The translations under genes were made by a program, and so were the position numbers. The notes under the pieces were generated by a model, which ran no database searches, had not been told where the DNA came from, and saw nothing but the letters and a program-made list of their open reading frames with translations. This document shows positions 39,569-47,582 of a stretch of DNA of 64,000 nucleotides, in pieces. The first letter of the stretch is position 1. The number at the start of each line of letters is the position of its first letter. Source of the DNA: an uncultured Nocardioides sp. (lineage in GTDB: Bacteria; Actinomycetota; Actinomycetes; Propionibacteriales; Nocardioidaceae); assembly GCF_947489365.1 (NCBI RefSeq), contig NZ_CANLDB010000011.1, forward strand, positions 1 to 64,000, read 5' to 3'.

Positions 39569-40585
39569 TCAGAGCCAGCCGCGGCGCGTGAAGGCGGCGT
39601 ACAGGGCGACGCCCATGAGCAGCATCAGCCCGATCGCCATCGGGTAGCCGTAGGTCCAGTCGAGCTCGGGCATGACCTCGAAGTTCATGCCGTAGACGGT
39701 GCCGACCAGGGTCGGGGCGAAGAGGATGGCCGCCCACGCCGAGATCCGCTTGACCTCCTCGTTCTGGGCGAGGCTGGTGGCCGTGAGCTGCTGGGTCTCC
39801 TCGTTCTGGCGCTGACCGACCAGGGTCGCGTTGACGGTGAGGATGTTCTGCAGCAGCACCCGGAAGCCGTCGGCGCGCTCGACGATCGGGATCGCGTGGT
39901 CGTGGACGTCGCGCAGGTAGCGCCGCAGCTCGTCGTCCACGCCGTACTTCTCGAAGCCGGCGGCCAGGTCGGTCAGCATCCGCAGCAGCGGGCGGGTGGC
40001 CCGCTGGAACTCGATGACCTCGCGGAACAGCTCGTAGATGCGCCGCGAGACCGACGGGTCGCCGGCGAACACCTGGTCCTCGATCTCGTCGATGTCGTTC
40101 TCGAGGCCCTCGACGACGGGGAGGTACTCGTCGACGACCTGGTCGAGGATCGCGTAGAGGACCGCCTCGGGGCCCAGCCGCAGCAGGGCGGGCTGCGACT
40201 CGAGCCGACGGCGTACCCGGGCCAGGTCCGGCGACTCGGCGTGACGGACCGTGACGACGAAGTCGTCGCCGGTGAAGACGTGGAGCTCGCCGAACTCGAC
40301 CCGCTCGTCGGCCTCGACGTAGCGGGCGGGGCGCAGGACGGTGAACAGGACGTCGCCGTACCGCTCGAGCTTGGCCCGCTGGTGGGCGGCGATCGTGTCC
40401 TCGACGGCCAGCTCGTGGATCGCGAACTCGGCCGCCACCGACCGCACCTCCCCCGGGTCGGGGCGGTACAGGCCGATCCACCCCATCCCCTGCTGGTCGC
40501 GCAGCAGCTCGTAGGTGACCTCGAGCGTCGGGGGTTCGGCGTGACGTCGTCCGTCGACGTAGACGGCGTTGTCGAGCACGGTCAT
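39569..40585 (-). CDS. corA: CorA-family Mg2+/divalent-cation channel
   Basis: 338 residues from ATG 40585. A long cytosolic domain with AIHELAVEDTIAAHQRAKLE and a stalk helix leads to two C-terminal membrane helices, with the selectivity signature Y-G-M-N-F between the first helix and the ...MPELDWTYGYP loop. CorA channels import Mg2+ as pentamers. Start preceded by GGAGGCGG. It is adjacent to but not overlapping the kinase gene. Confidence 0.93.
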   Translation of the reverse strand: MTVLDNAVYVDGRRHAEPPTLEVTYELLRDQQGMGWIGLYRPDPGEVRSVAAEFAIHELAVEDTIAAHQRAKLERYGDVLFTVLRPARYVEADERVEFGELHVFTGDDFVVTVRHAESPDLARVRRRLESQPALLRLGPEAVLYAILDQVVDEYLPVVEGLENDIDEIEDQVFAGDPSVSRRIYELFREVIEFQRATRPLLRMLTDLAAGFEKYGVDDELRRYLRDVHDHAIPIVERADGFRVLLQNILTVNATLVGQRQNEETQQLTATSLAQNEEVKRISAWAAILFAPTLVGTVYGMNFEVMPELDWTYGYPMAIGLMLLMGVALYAAFTRRGWL

Positions 40586-40676
40586 GGGCCGCCTCCGGTC
40601 CTCGCTGCTGGGGCGCGGGGAGGCTACGCCCCGCGAGGGACCCGGAGGTGAACGGTGCGGTGAATAGGATGACGCC

Positions 40677-41561
40677 GTGCCCGAGCTGCCCGAGGTGGAG
40701 GCGCTGGCCCTGGACCTGCGGGGTCGGCTGTCCGGCCGCGCGATCACGAACGTCCACCTCGCCGCGTTCAGCGCGCTGAAGACCTACGACCCCCCGGCGT
40801 CCGCCCTCGACGGGACGCTCGTGGACGACGTGACCCGGCACGGCAAGTTCCTCGACATCTCGGCGTCCGGGCTGCACCTGGTGATGCACCTGGCGCGTGC
40901 GGGCTGGGTCCGGTGGCGCGACGAGGTCCCGACCCTGCCGCCGAAGCCGAGCAACAAGTCCCCGATGGCCGCCCGCATCGTCCTCGACACCCCCGAGGGC
41001 CAGCAGGCGCCGTCCGGGCTCGACGTCACCGAGGCCGGCACCCGGAAGTCGCTCGCGCTGTACGTCGTCCGCGACCCCGCCGACGTCGAGGGCATCGCCC
41101 GCCTCGGCCCGGACCCGCTGGCCGACGCGTTCACGATCGACGTCCTGCGCCGGATCCTCGCCGACGCCGGCCGCGCCCAGGTCAAGGGCGTCCTGCGCCA
41201 CCAGGGCACCATCGCCGGCATCGGCAACGCCTACTCCGACGAGCTCCTGCACGCGGCGCGGATGTCGCCGTTCAAGCCCGCGAGCTCGCTGAGCGAGACA
41301 GAGGTCGAGACCCTGTACGCCGCCATCCGCGACGTCCTCGGCGCCGCCGTCGCCCGCGCCAGCGGCAAGCCCGCCGCCGACCTCAAGGGCGAGAAGAAGG
41401 CCAACCTCGCCGTCCACGGCCGCACCGGCCAGACCTGCCCGGTGTGCGGGGACACGGTCCGCGAGGTGTCCTTCGCGGACTCGAGCCTGCAGTACTGCCC
41501 GACCTGCCAGACCGGCGGCAAGCCGCTCGCCGACCGGCGGATGTCGCGGCTGCTGAAGTAG
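40677..41561 (+). CDS. Formamidopyrimidine-DNA glycosylase family (Fpg/Nei)
   Basis: 294 residues from GTG 40677, with TAGGAT six bases upstream (leaderless). The catalytic N-terminus PELPEVEALA (Pro2, Glu3), HGKFLDI with the beta-lyase Lys, H2TH helix region GIGNAYSDELLHAA and a zinc finger C-P-V-C...C-P-T-C near the C-terminus are all present. It removes oxidised bases from DNA and nicks the abasic site. Sequence places it among Fpg/Nei paralogues of actinobacteria; which lesion it prefers is unclear. Confidence 0.9.
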   Translation: MPELPEVEALALDLRGRLSGRAITNVHLAAFSALKTYDPPASALDGTLVDDVTRHGKFLDISASGLHLVMHLARAGWVRWRDEVPTLPPKPSNKSPMAARIVLDTPEGQQAPSGLDVTEAGTRKSLALYVVRDPADVEGIARLGPDPLADAFTIDVLRRILADAGRAQVKGVLRHQGTIAGIGNAYSDELLHAARMSPFKPASSLSETEVETLYAAIRDVLGAAVARASGKPAADLKGEKKANLAVHGRTGQTCPVCGDTVREVSFADSSLQYCPTCQTGGKPLADRRMSRLLK

Positions 41562-41627
41562 CGCCACTCCCGCCGGTCGAGGTGCGACGAGCCTTGGCGA
41601 GGAGCCTCGAGACCCGGTGAGCCGACG

Positions 41628-41688
41628 TACTCCCCGACGTTACGGCCCGGATTCGGGCCGAAACACGGTCAGAACGTCGGGGACTACC
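41628..41688. repeat. ~60-bp inverted repeat, copy B
   Basis: GTACTCCCCGACGTT and AACGTCGGGGACTAC arms surround CCCGGATTCGGG and ACACGGTCA, matching copy A at 24260. It lies downstream of the Fpg-type gene after a CTCGAGACCCGGTGAG repeat. Confidence 0.85.
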
Positions 41689-41723
41689 CGCTGCGGCCCA
41701 CCGAGGGCCGGCGGCGAGCTCCA

Positions 41724-41776
41724 TTCCTGACGGTGCGACCACGATCCCGCCCTAGAGACGGTCGAAACGTCAGGAA
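41724..41776. repeat. ~60-bp inverted repeat, copy C
   Basis: TTCCTGACG and CGTCAGGAA arms with a diverged core (GTGCGACCACGATCCCG). A half copy with GTGACCCGGATCCGGGCC follows at about 41812-41831, just before the TadA remnant. Confidence 0.75.
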
Positions 41777-41842
41777 CCAGCCTGGCCCCGGGACTCCCGT
41801 AATCCGAACGTTGTGACCCGGATCCGGGCCAACGAGCCCGCC

Positions 41843-42397
41843 GGCCTGACCCCCCACTGCGTCGCCGCCGCGCTCGGCGAGACGGTTTGCCCGGTAGGCG
41901 ACGCCACGGTCCTCGCCGTGCACGAGGTGCTTCGCCGCGACGTCGTCGGCGCCGGGCCGCTGGAGCCCCTGTTTCGATCGCCCGGGGTGACCGAGGTGCT
42001 GGTCAACGGCCCCGAGCAGGTGTTCGTCGACCGCGGGACGGGCTGGAGCCGACGGGCGTTCTCTTCGCCTCTCACGCGGCCGTCCGCCGCTTCCACGCCG
42101 TCCTCGCCCCTGTCGCCCGGACCGGCACGGTGCTGTCGCTGCGCGTCCCGCGCATGCGCGCCCACACGCTGGCCGAGCTCGTCGCCGCGGGCTCGGTGAG
42201 CGCCGACGGCGCGCGTGCTCGTCGACCTCGTGGCCTCCCGGGCGGCGTTCCTTGACTCCGGCGGCACCGGCTTGAGCAAGACGACGCTGCTGGCGCCGCT
42301 GCTCTCGACCGTGCCTCCCGCGAAGCGGATAGTGCTGGTCGAGGACGCCCGCGAGCTGCGCCCGGACCACCCGCACGTGGTCGGGCTGAAGGCCCGG
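41843..42397 (+). pseudogene. Broken TadA/CpaF-type secretion ATPase
   Basis: Three segments in different frames add up to parts of a TadA/CpaF ATPase of tight-adherence pili or type II/IV secretion. Segment 1 (from 41843): VVGAGPLEPLFRSPGVTEVL then VNGPEQVFVDRG. Segment 2 (about 42050-42210): HAVLAPVARTGTVLSLRVPR. Segment 3 (42215-42397): the P-loop GGTGLSKTTLL, altered from GTGTGKTT, and VLVEDARELRPDHPHVV. The intervening sequence is missing, frames shift at least twice, and the C-terminal third is absent where a repeat copy begins. No other tad gene is present. Confidence 0.8.
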
Positions 42398-42415
42398 CGG
42401 CACACCGAAATGGGC

Positions 42416-42524
42416 CAGAACGTCAGGGACTGCCCGCCACAGCCCACTGCGGGACCGGCAGCCGCCGTACTCCCCGTTGCGGCCCGGATCCGGCTGAAGT
42501 CACGGTTTGAACGTCCGGGAGTAC
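42416..42524. repeat. ~60-bp inverted repeat, half copy and copy D
   Basis: AACGTCAGGGACTGCCC at 42419-42435 is a right-half remnant ending the ATPase remnant. A fuller copy runs from GTACTCCC (42467) through CGGCCCGGATCCGG to GGGAGTAC (42517-42524). Confidence 0.75.
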
Positions 42525-42556
42525 CGACCGCGCGGCCGCCGGAGCCGACCGCCACC

Positions 42557-44056
42557 TCAGTGCGACGTGAGCCGCCCGGTGAGGCGCTCGTGGCGCTCGG
42601 CGCTGGGTCCGGCGAGGCCGACGATCTCGACCTCGTGGCCGCGGCGGGCGTACTTGGTGGTGATCGCGTCGAGCGAGGCGACGGTGGAGGCGTCCCAGAC
42701 GTGCGCGTCGGTCAGGTCGATGCGGACCCGCTCGGGGTCGGCGACGTAGTCGAACTGCGTCACCAGGTCGTGCGAGGAGGCGAAGAAGAGCTCGCCGGTC
42801 ACGCGGTACACCGCGGCGGGGACGCCGTCCGGGTCGGTCACCACCGACCGCTCGGTGTCCGTCACGTGCGCGACGCGGCGGGCGAACAGGGTCATCGCCA
42901 CCAGGACCCCGACCACGACGCCGATCGCCAGGTTGTGGGTGGCGACGGTGACGACCACGGTCGAGAGCATCACGAGGGTCTCCGAGCGCGGCATCCGGCG
43001 CAGCGTCGCGGGCCGGACCGAGTGCCAGTCGAAGGTCGCCACCGAGACCATGACCATCACCGCGACGAGGGCGGCCATGGGGATGATCGCCACCACGTCG
43101 CCGAACCCGACCACCAGCACGAGCAGCAGGAGGCCGGCGAGGAAGGTCGAGACCCGGCTGCGGGCACCCGAGACCTTCACGTTGATCATCGTCTGGCCGA
43201 TCATCGCGCAGCCGCCCATGCCACCGGTGAAGCCGGTGATCACGTTCGCGGCGCCCTGGCCCCACGACTCGCGGGTCTTGCTCGAGGGCGTGTCGGTGAT
43301 GTCGTCGACGAGCTTGGCCGTCATCAGCGACTCCAGCAGCCCGACGAGCGCCATCGCGAGCGCGTACGGCGCGACGATCTGCAGCGTCTCGAGCGTCAGG
43401 GGCACGTTCGGGACCAGCAGCGACGGCAGCGAGTCCGGCAGCTCCCCCTCACCGCCGACGTCCGGCACGGTGAGGGCGCCGAGGACGGTGAAGCCGGTCA
43501 GGGCGACGATCGCCACCAGCGGGGCCGGGACCACGGTGGTGACCCGCGGCAGGCCGGCGATGATCGCGATGCCGACGGCGACCATCGGGTAGACGACCCA
43601 CGGGACGTCGACGAGGTACGGGACCTGCGCCATGAAGATGAGGATCGCCAGGGCGTTGACGAACCCGACCATCACCGAGCGCGGGATGAAGCGCATCAAC
43701 CGGCCGAAGCCGGCGAGCCCCAGCACCACCTGGATGAGCCCGCCCAGGACGACGGTCGCGAGCAGGTAGTCCAGGCCGTGGTCCCGCATCACCGGCGCGA
43801 TGACCAGGGCGATCGCCCCGGTCGCGGCCGAGATCATCGCGGGACGTCCGCCGAGGAAGGCGATCGAGACCGCCATCGTGAACGACGCGAACAGCCCGAC
43901 CCGCGGGTCGACGCCGGCGATGATGGAGAACGAGATCGCCTCGGGGATGAGGGCCAGCGCGACCACGAGACCGGCCAGGGCCTCGGTGCGCAGCAGGCGG
44001 GGCGAGCGGAGGACGTCGCGCACGGTGGGGGACGTCGTCAGGGTGGCGGTGGGCAC
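42557..44056 (-). CDS. SulP-family anion transporter with STAS domain
   Basis: About 499 residues from GTG 44056. The N-terminal two thirds is a 12-14-helix SulP core (LAGLVVALALIPEAISFSII, GLFASFTMAVSIAFLGGRP, NVITGFTGGMGGCAMIGQT) and residues ~400-490 are a STAS domain (FFASSHDLV, VRIDLTDAHVWDASTVASL). SulP proteins carry sulfate, bicarbonate or other anions; the substrate is not determined. A divergent MerR-family gene and a perfect palindrome lie upstream, implying regulated expression. Confidence 0.9.
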   Translation of the reverse strand: MPTATLTTSPTVRDVLRSPRLLRTEALAGLVVALALIPEAISFSIIAGVDPRVGLFASFTMAVSIAFLGGRPAMISAATGAIALVIAPVMRDHGLDYLLATVVLGGLIQVVLGLAGFGRLMRFIPRSVMVGFVNALAILIFMAQVPYLVDVPWVVYPMVAVGIAIIAGLPRVTTVVPAPLVAIVALTGFTVLGALTVPDVGGEGELPDSLPSLLVPNVPLTLETLQIVAPYALAMALVGLLESLMTAKLVDDITDTPSSKTRESWGQGAANVITGFTGGMGGCAMIGQTMINVKVSGARSRVSTFLAGLLLLVLVVGFGDVVAIIPMAALVAVMVMVSVATFDWHSVRPATLRRMPRSETLVMLSTVVVTVATHNLAIGVVVGVLVAMTLFARRVAHVTDTERSVVTDPDGVPAAVYRVTGELFFASSHDLVTQFDYVADPERVRIDLTDAHVWDASTVASLDAITTKYARRGHEVEIVGLAGPSAERHERLTGRLTSH

Positions 44057-44067
44057 GGGACGCAAAC

Positions 44068-44087
44068 CTACCCTTACGTAAGGGTAG
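44068..44087. promoter_or_regulatory. 20-bp perfect palindrome, MerR operator candidate
   Basis: CTACCCTTACGTAAGGGTAG at 44068-44087 is a perfect palindrome in the gap between the divergent SulP and MerR genes. TAGAGT overlapping its right side (44085-44090) would serve as the regulator's -10. MerR proteins bind such dyads in the promoter spacer. Confidence 0.75.
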
Positions 44088-44121
44088 AGTCCGAATCCGC
44101 GGACACGACAGGATGGTCACC

Positions 44122-44496
44122 GTGATGCACATCGGGGAGGTGGCCGCCCGCACGGAGCTGTCGCTGCGGAGCCTGCGCCACTGGGAGGAGGTCGGCCTCC
44201 TCCGGCCCTCCGGCCGCACGGACGGCGGCTTCCGGCTCTACACCGAGGACGACGTGGACAAGATCCTCGTCATCCGCCGGATGAAGCCCCTGGGCTTCAC
44301 CCTCGAGGCCATGGGCGCGGTCATGGACGACCTCGAGGTGCTGCGCGGGTCGGACGCGGACGACGCCTCGCGCGCCGCCGCCCGCGACCGCCTCCGGCAG
44401 GTGTCCGTCGAGGCCGAGGAGCGGCGTACGGCGCTCGCCCGGCAGCTCGACATGGCCGACGAGTTCCTCGAGCTGCTGAGCCGCCAGACGCGCTGA
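44122..44496 (+). CDS. MerR-family regulator
   Basis: About 124 residues from GTG 44122 (AGGA eight bases upstream; the next codon is ATG). N-terminal winged helix MHIGEVAARTELSLRSLRHW / EEVGLLRPSGRTDGGFRLY is typical MerR, followed by a dimerisation coiled coil. The C-terminus has no Cys cluster, so it is not a classical metal sensor. It probably regulates the divergent SulP gene and itself. Confidence 0.88.
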   Translation: MMHIGEVAARTELSLRSLRHWEEVGLLRPSGRTDGGFRLYTEDDVDKILVIRRMKPLGFTLEAMGAVMDDLEVLRGSDADDASRAAARDRLRQVSVEAEERRTALARQLDMADEFLELLSRQTR

Positions 44497-44563
44497 CGCG
44501 CCCGACGGTCTCGACCCGCGCGGCGCCCGGAGGTCGAGGTGCGAGGAGCGCCAGCGACGAGCC

Positions 44564-44608
44564 ACGAGACCCGGTGAGCGGACGGTCTCCACCTCACCGG
44601 GTTTCGAG
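44564..44608. terminator. Bidirectional terminator-like repeat
   Basis: ACGAGACCCGGTGAG (44564-44578) and CTCACCGGGTTTCGAG (44593-44608) form a hairpin in the gap between the convergent MerR and DUF305 genes. It belongs to the CTCACCGGGTCTCG repeat family seen near 26662 and 41606. Confidence 0.65.
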
Positions 44609-44633
44609 GCTCGGGCCCGGGGGCCCTCACACC

Positions 44634-45260
44634 TCAACCACCGAGCAGCTGCTCCAGCTCGGCGATCTCCGCCGTCTGGGCCTCGACGACGTCGCCGGCG
44701 AGCTCGACGGCGGGGCGGTACCTGCCGTCGGCCTGCTCCGCCTCGGCCATGGCGATGGCGCCGGTGTGGTGGGCGATCATCGCGTCGACCCACAGCGCGC
44801 CGAACTCGTCGTCGGAGGCCTGCTCGAGCGCCTCGAGCTGGTCGGCGGTGAGCATGCCGGCCATCGCGGGCGCGTCGCCGTCGGCCTCCATCTCCCGCAT
44901 CGCGTCGGAGGCGGCCCCGCCGCCGTGGCCGGCGTTGGAGTGGTCGCGGACGGTCTCGGGGACCTCCTCGTCCCAGTCGGACAGCCAGCCGGCCATGGTC
45001 TCGATCTCGGGGGCCTGCTCGGCGCGGATCTGCTCGGCGAGGTCGGCGATCCCGGGGTCGACGTCGCGGTCGAGGGTGAGGTCGACGAGGGTCAGCGCCT
45101 GGGCGTGGTGCGGGATCATGTCCTGCGCGAACGTCACGTCGGCGTCGTTGTGCTCGGTGTCGGACAGGGTCTGCTCGGTCGCGGACGAGTCGTCGGCGCC
45201 GCAGCCGGCGAGCAGCGTGGTCGTGAGGGCGGCGGCGAGCAGCGCGGTGGTGGTGCGCAT
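44634..45260 (-). CDS. DUF305 lipoprotein
   Basis: 208 residues from ATG 45260 (AGGAG upstream). Lipobox LLAGC at ~17-21 anchors it outside. The DUF305 ferritin-like four-helix domain shows its two hallmark motifs, DMIPHHAQAL (~47-56) and DAMIAHHTGAI (~165), which could bind metal. In actinobacteria DUF305 is often found with copper or metal-handling genes; here a DUF6153 gene lies just upstream on the same strand. Confidence 0.9.
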   Translation of the reverse strand: MRTTTALLAAALTTTLLAGCGADDSSATEQTLSDTEHNDADVTFAQDMIPHHAQALTLVDLTLDRDVDPGIADLAEQIRAEQAPEIETMAGWLSDWDEEVPETVRDHSNAGHGGGAASDAMREMEADGDAPAMAGMLTADQLEALEQASDDEFGALWVDAMIAHHTGAIAMAEAEQADGRYRPAVELAGDVVEAQTAEIAELEQLLGG

Positions 45261-45321
45261 CGGTGGGTCTCCTGGGGTCGTCGGTGATCGGTACGTCGGG
45301 GGTCGGCGGTGTGCCGACCCC

Positions 45322-45717
45322 TCAGCACCGGACGACGGACCAGGCGTGGACGGGTGGTGGCCGGCGGTCGACGACGAGCACCGGCAGGAGACGGGCGAGC
45401 GGGGGCGGCCGCGGCAGCCCCAGCCCTCCGCGCAGCCCGCCGCCCGTGCGGGGCAGCAGGAGCAGCGCGCCGAGGGTGACCAGCAGGAAGAGGCAGGCCA
45501 TGGCCGTCCCGTCCGCGGGGCCGCCGTCCTCCTGGTGGTCGGCCGCCCGGTCGGCCGGCCCGGCGTGGTGGCCGTCGCTCGCGGCGTGGACCGCGTCGGA
45601 GGAGTGCCCGCCGTGGGCGGTCCCGTGGAGGCCGAGGGTGTGCATGCCGAGCAGGCCGCCCGCGAGGACGGCCACCAGGCAGGCCCCGAGCAACCGGAGC
45701 GCGACACCCCTGCTCAT
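45322..45717 (-). CDS. DUF6153-type His-rich membrane protein
   Basis: 131 residues from ATG 45717. Two hydrophobic segments (ALRLLGACLVAVLAGGLLG and ACLFLLVTLGALLLLP) flank an extracytoplasmic loop rich in His (HGTAHGGHSSDAVHAASDGH), a likely metal-binding patch. Architecture matches actinobacterial DUF6153 proteins, which are commonly next to DUF305 genes. Metal (copper) handling is inference. Confidence 0.75.
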   Translation of the reverse strand: MSRGVALRLLGACLVAVLAGGLLGMHTLGLHGTAHGGHSSDAVHAASDGHHAGPADRAADHQEDGGPADGTAMACLFLLVTLGALLLLPRTGGGLRGGLGLPRPPPLARLLPVLVVDRRPPPVHAWSVVRC

Positions 45718-45762
45718 GTCCCCGAGCGTACGGGGCGGCGGGATCCGGGGCAGGATGGCCGC

Positions 45763-46101
45763 ATGCACCCGCCCGTGCCGTCCGTCGCGATCGACGCCGT
45801 CCCCGACCCGGTCCCCGCGGACCTCACCGTGCTCGACGTCCGCGAGGACGACGAGTGGCAGGCGGGGCACGTCGAGGGCGCCGTCCACCTGCCGCTGTCC
45901 GAGCTCGGCCAGCGCGCCGACGAGGTCCCCGACGGCCAGCTCCTCGTGGTCTGCAAGGTCGGCGGCCGCTCCGCGCGTGTCGTGGCCTGGCTGACCTCGC
46001 AGGGCCGTGACGCCGTCAACCTCGACGGCGGCATGCTCGACTGGGAGGCCGCCGGCCGGCCGATGGTCAGCGAGACCGACGCCGCGCCGTACGTCAGCTA
46101 G
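45763..46101 (+). CDS. Rhodanese-domain protein
   Basis: 112 residues from ATG 45763, a single rhodanese domain: LDVREDDEWQAGHVEGAVHL, active-site Cys in VVCKVGGRSARV and VNLDGGMLDWEAAG. The six-residue active loop C-K-V-G-G-R-S fits sulfurtransferases. It is divergent from DUF6153. Confidence 0.9.
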   Translation: MHPPVPSVAIDAVPDPVPADLTVLDVREDDEWQAGHVEGAVHLPLSELGQRADEVPDGQLLVVCKVGGRSARVVAWLTSQGRDAVNLDGGMLDWEAAGRPMVSETDAAPYVS

Positions 46102-46153
46102 CGCCAGGGCCCGTCGCCAGGGCCCGTCGCCAGGGCTCGTCGCCAGGGCTCAA
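46102..46153. repeat. Four 13-bp tandem repeats between convergent genes
   Basis: CGCCAGGGC(C/T)CGT repeats at 46102, 46115, 46128 and 46141. The array starts right after the rhodanese stop codon and its last copy contains the aat stop codon. Confidence 0.9.
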
Positions 46154-46854
46154 CGCCACCGCTCCGGCAGCGGTGCGGTGAGCGCGACGGACAGCCGCTC
46201 CAGGTAGTCGGACCGCCCGACCTCGACCACCCCGAGGGTCGCGAGGTGGTCGGTGCGCCACTGGACGTCGAGCAGCCGCCGCTCGTCGCCGTCGGCCCGG
46301 AGCACGTCGACCAGGCCCATCAGGGCGACCTTGGAGGCGTCGGTGGCGCGGTGGAACATCGACTCCCCCGCGAACAGCCCGCCGATGGCGACGCCGTACA
46401 GGCCGCCCACGAGCTCGCCGTCGCGCCACGTCTCGACGCTGTGCGCCCAGCCGAGCTCGTGCAGCCAGACGTACGCGTCGCTGATCTCGGTCGAGATCCA
46501 CGACCCGTCGCGCGACGGGTCGGCGCAGGCGCGGACGACGTCGGTGAACGCCGTGTCGACGCGGACCTCGAGGTCCCGGGCGGAGCGGCGCAGGGACCGC
46601 GACACCACGAGCCCGTCGAGAGGCAGGACGCCGCGGTCGACCGGGGAGTACCAGGCCGGGGGCGAGCGGCGGCTGCGCCGCGAGCCGGTGGGCCCGGCGG
46701 GCATCGGGAAGAGGCCGGTGCGGTACGCCGCCAGGAGCGTGCCCGGCTCGAGGTCGGCCCCGACCGCGACCAGGTCGCCGTCCGCCTCTCCGTCGGCGAC
46801 GGCGCGCGCGACGGCGGCCATGTCCCAGGCGGACGGACTCGGTTCGAGGGGCAC
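46150..46854 (-). CDS. aat: Leucyl/phenylalanyl-tRNA-protein transferase
   Basis: 234 residues from GTG 46854 (TAGGTT six bases upstream). Family signatures: LLAAYRTGLFPMP, PAWYSPVDRGVLPLDGL, AYVWLHELGWAHSVETW and GGLYGVAIGGLFAGESMF. The enzyme adds Leu or Phe to N-terminal Lys/Arg, creating N-degrons for ClpS/ClpAP-type degradation. Length matches the family. Confidence 0.95.
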   Translation of the reverse strand: MPLEPSPSAWDMAAVARAVADGEADGDLVAVGADLEPGTLLAAYRTGLFPMPAGPTGSRRSRRSPPAWYSPVDRGVLPLDGLVVSRSLRRSARDLEVRVDTAFTDVVRACADPSRDGSWISTEISDAYVWLHELGWAHSVETWRDGELVGGLYGVAIGGLFAGESMFHRATDASKVALMGLVDVLRADGDERRLLDVQWRTDHLATLGVVEVGRSDYLERLSVALTAPLPERWR

Positions 46855-46901
46855 CCGACCAACCTAGGCCGCCGCGGGGGTGACCTCCGTAGGATCCCCG
46901 C
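46855..46901. promoter_or_regulatory. Divergent leaderless promoters (aat / EcsC)
   Basis: The complement of 46861-46866 is TAGGTT, six bases before the aat GTG; TAGGAT at 46890-46895 is six bases before the EcsC ATG. No Shine-Dalgarno sequence precedes either. Confidence 0.65.
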
Positions 46902-47582
46902 ATGGGTATCGGTCAGAACGTGGGGCGCTCGCTGGCGCCCAAGGTCACCAACATCTCGCCCCGCATGACGGCGAGCCTCGTGCGTGAGGCGCTCGCCCGG
47001 GCGATCGAGGGGGTGGGCCCGCTGCCCGGCGCCGCCGCGGCCGCCGACAAGGCGCTGGCGAAGACCAACGGCGACCAGGAGAAGGCCGTCAAGGCCCTCA
47101 TCGAGACCCACGTGCGGCTCGGCGGCGCCCAGGGCTTCGTGACCAACCTCGGCGGCATCGCGGTGATGACGGTGGCCGCCCCCGCGAACATCACGGGCCT
47201 GGCGCTGCTGCAGTGCCGGCTGATCGCCGCCATCGCGCACCTGCGTGGCTACGACCTCGCCGACGCGCGCGTCCGCAACGCCGTCCTCGTCTGCCTGCTC
47301 GGCGAGGAGGACGTCAAGCGGATGATCAAGAAGAAGATCATCCCCGCTCCCCCGATGGCCATGGCGACCGCCCCCGCGGACGACCCCGAGCTGGCGACGG
47401 CCCTGTCGAACGCGGTGGCCCAGGAGCTCATCGGCCGCGTGATCGGCAAGCGCCTGGCCGGCACCGTCGGACGACGCGTCCCGGTGGTCGGCGGCGTCGT
47501 GGGCGCCAGCACCGACGGCTACTCGACCTGGAAGCTCGGCCGCTACGCGGACAAGGAGTTCCTGCCCCGCCCCCAGCGGTAG
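46902..47582 (+). CDS. EcsC-family protein
   Basis: 226 residues from ATG 46902. Hydrophobic but not clearly membrane-spanning helices (GGIAVMTVAAPANITGLALL, VPVVGGVVGASTDGYSTW) and RLIAAIAHLRGYD match EcsC-family proteins, linked by name to the B. subtilis ecs locus but of unknown activity. Its 3' end overlaps the convergent sulfotransferase gene by 40 bases. Confidence 0.82.
   Translation: MGIGQNVGRSLAPKVTNISPRMTASLVREALARAIEGVGPLPGAAAAADKALAKTNGDQEKAVKALIETHVRLGGAQGFVTNLGGIAVMTVAAPANITGLALLQCRLIAAIAHLRGYDLADARVRNAVLVCLLGEEDVKRMIKKKIIPAPPMAMATAPADDPELATALSNAVAQELIGRVIGKRLAGTVGRRVPVVGGVVGASTDGYSTWKLGRYADKEFLPRPQR

Noticed and set aside
41813..42255. Two separate small genes in the TadA region
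   Set aside because: Each matches only a part of one TadA/CpaF protein in a different frame, so a decayed gene is the simpler reading.
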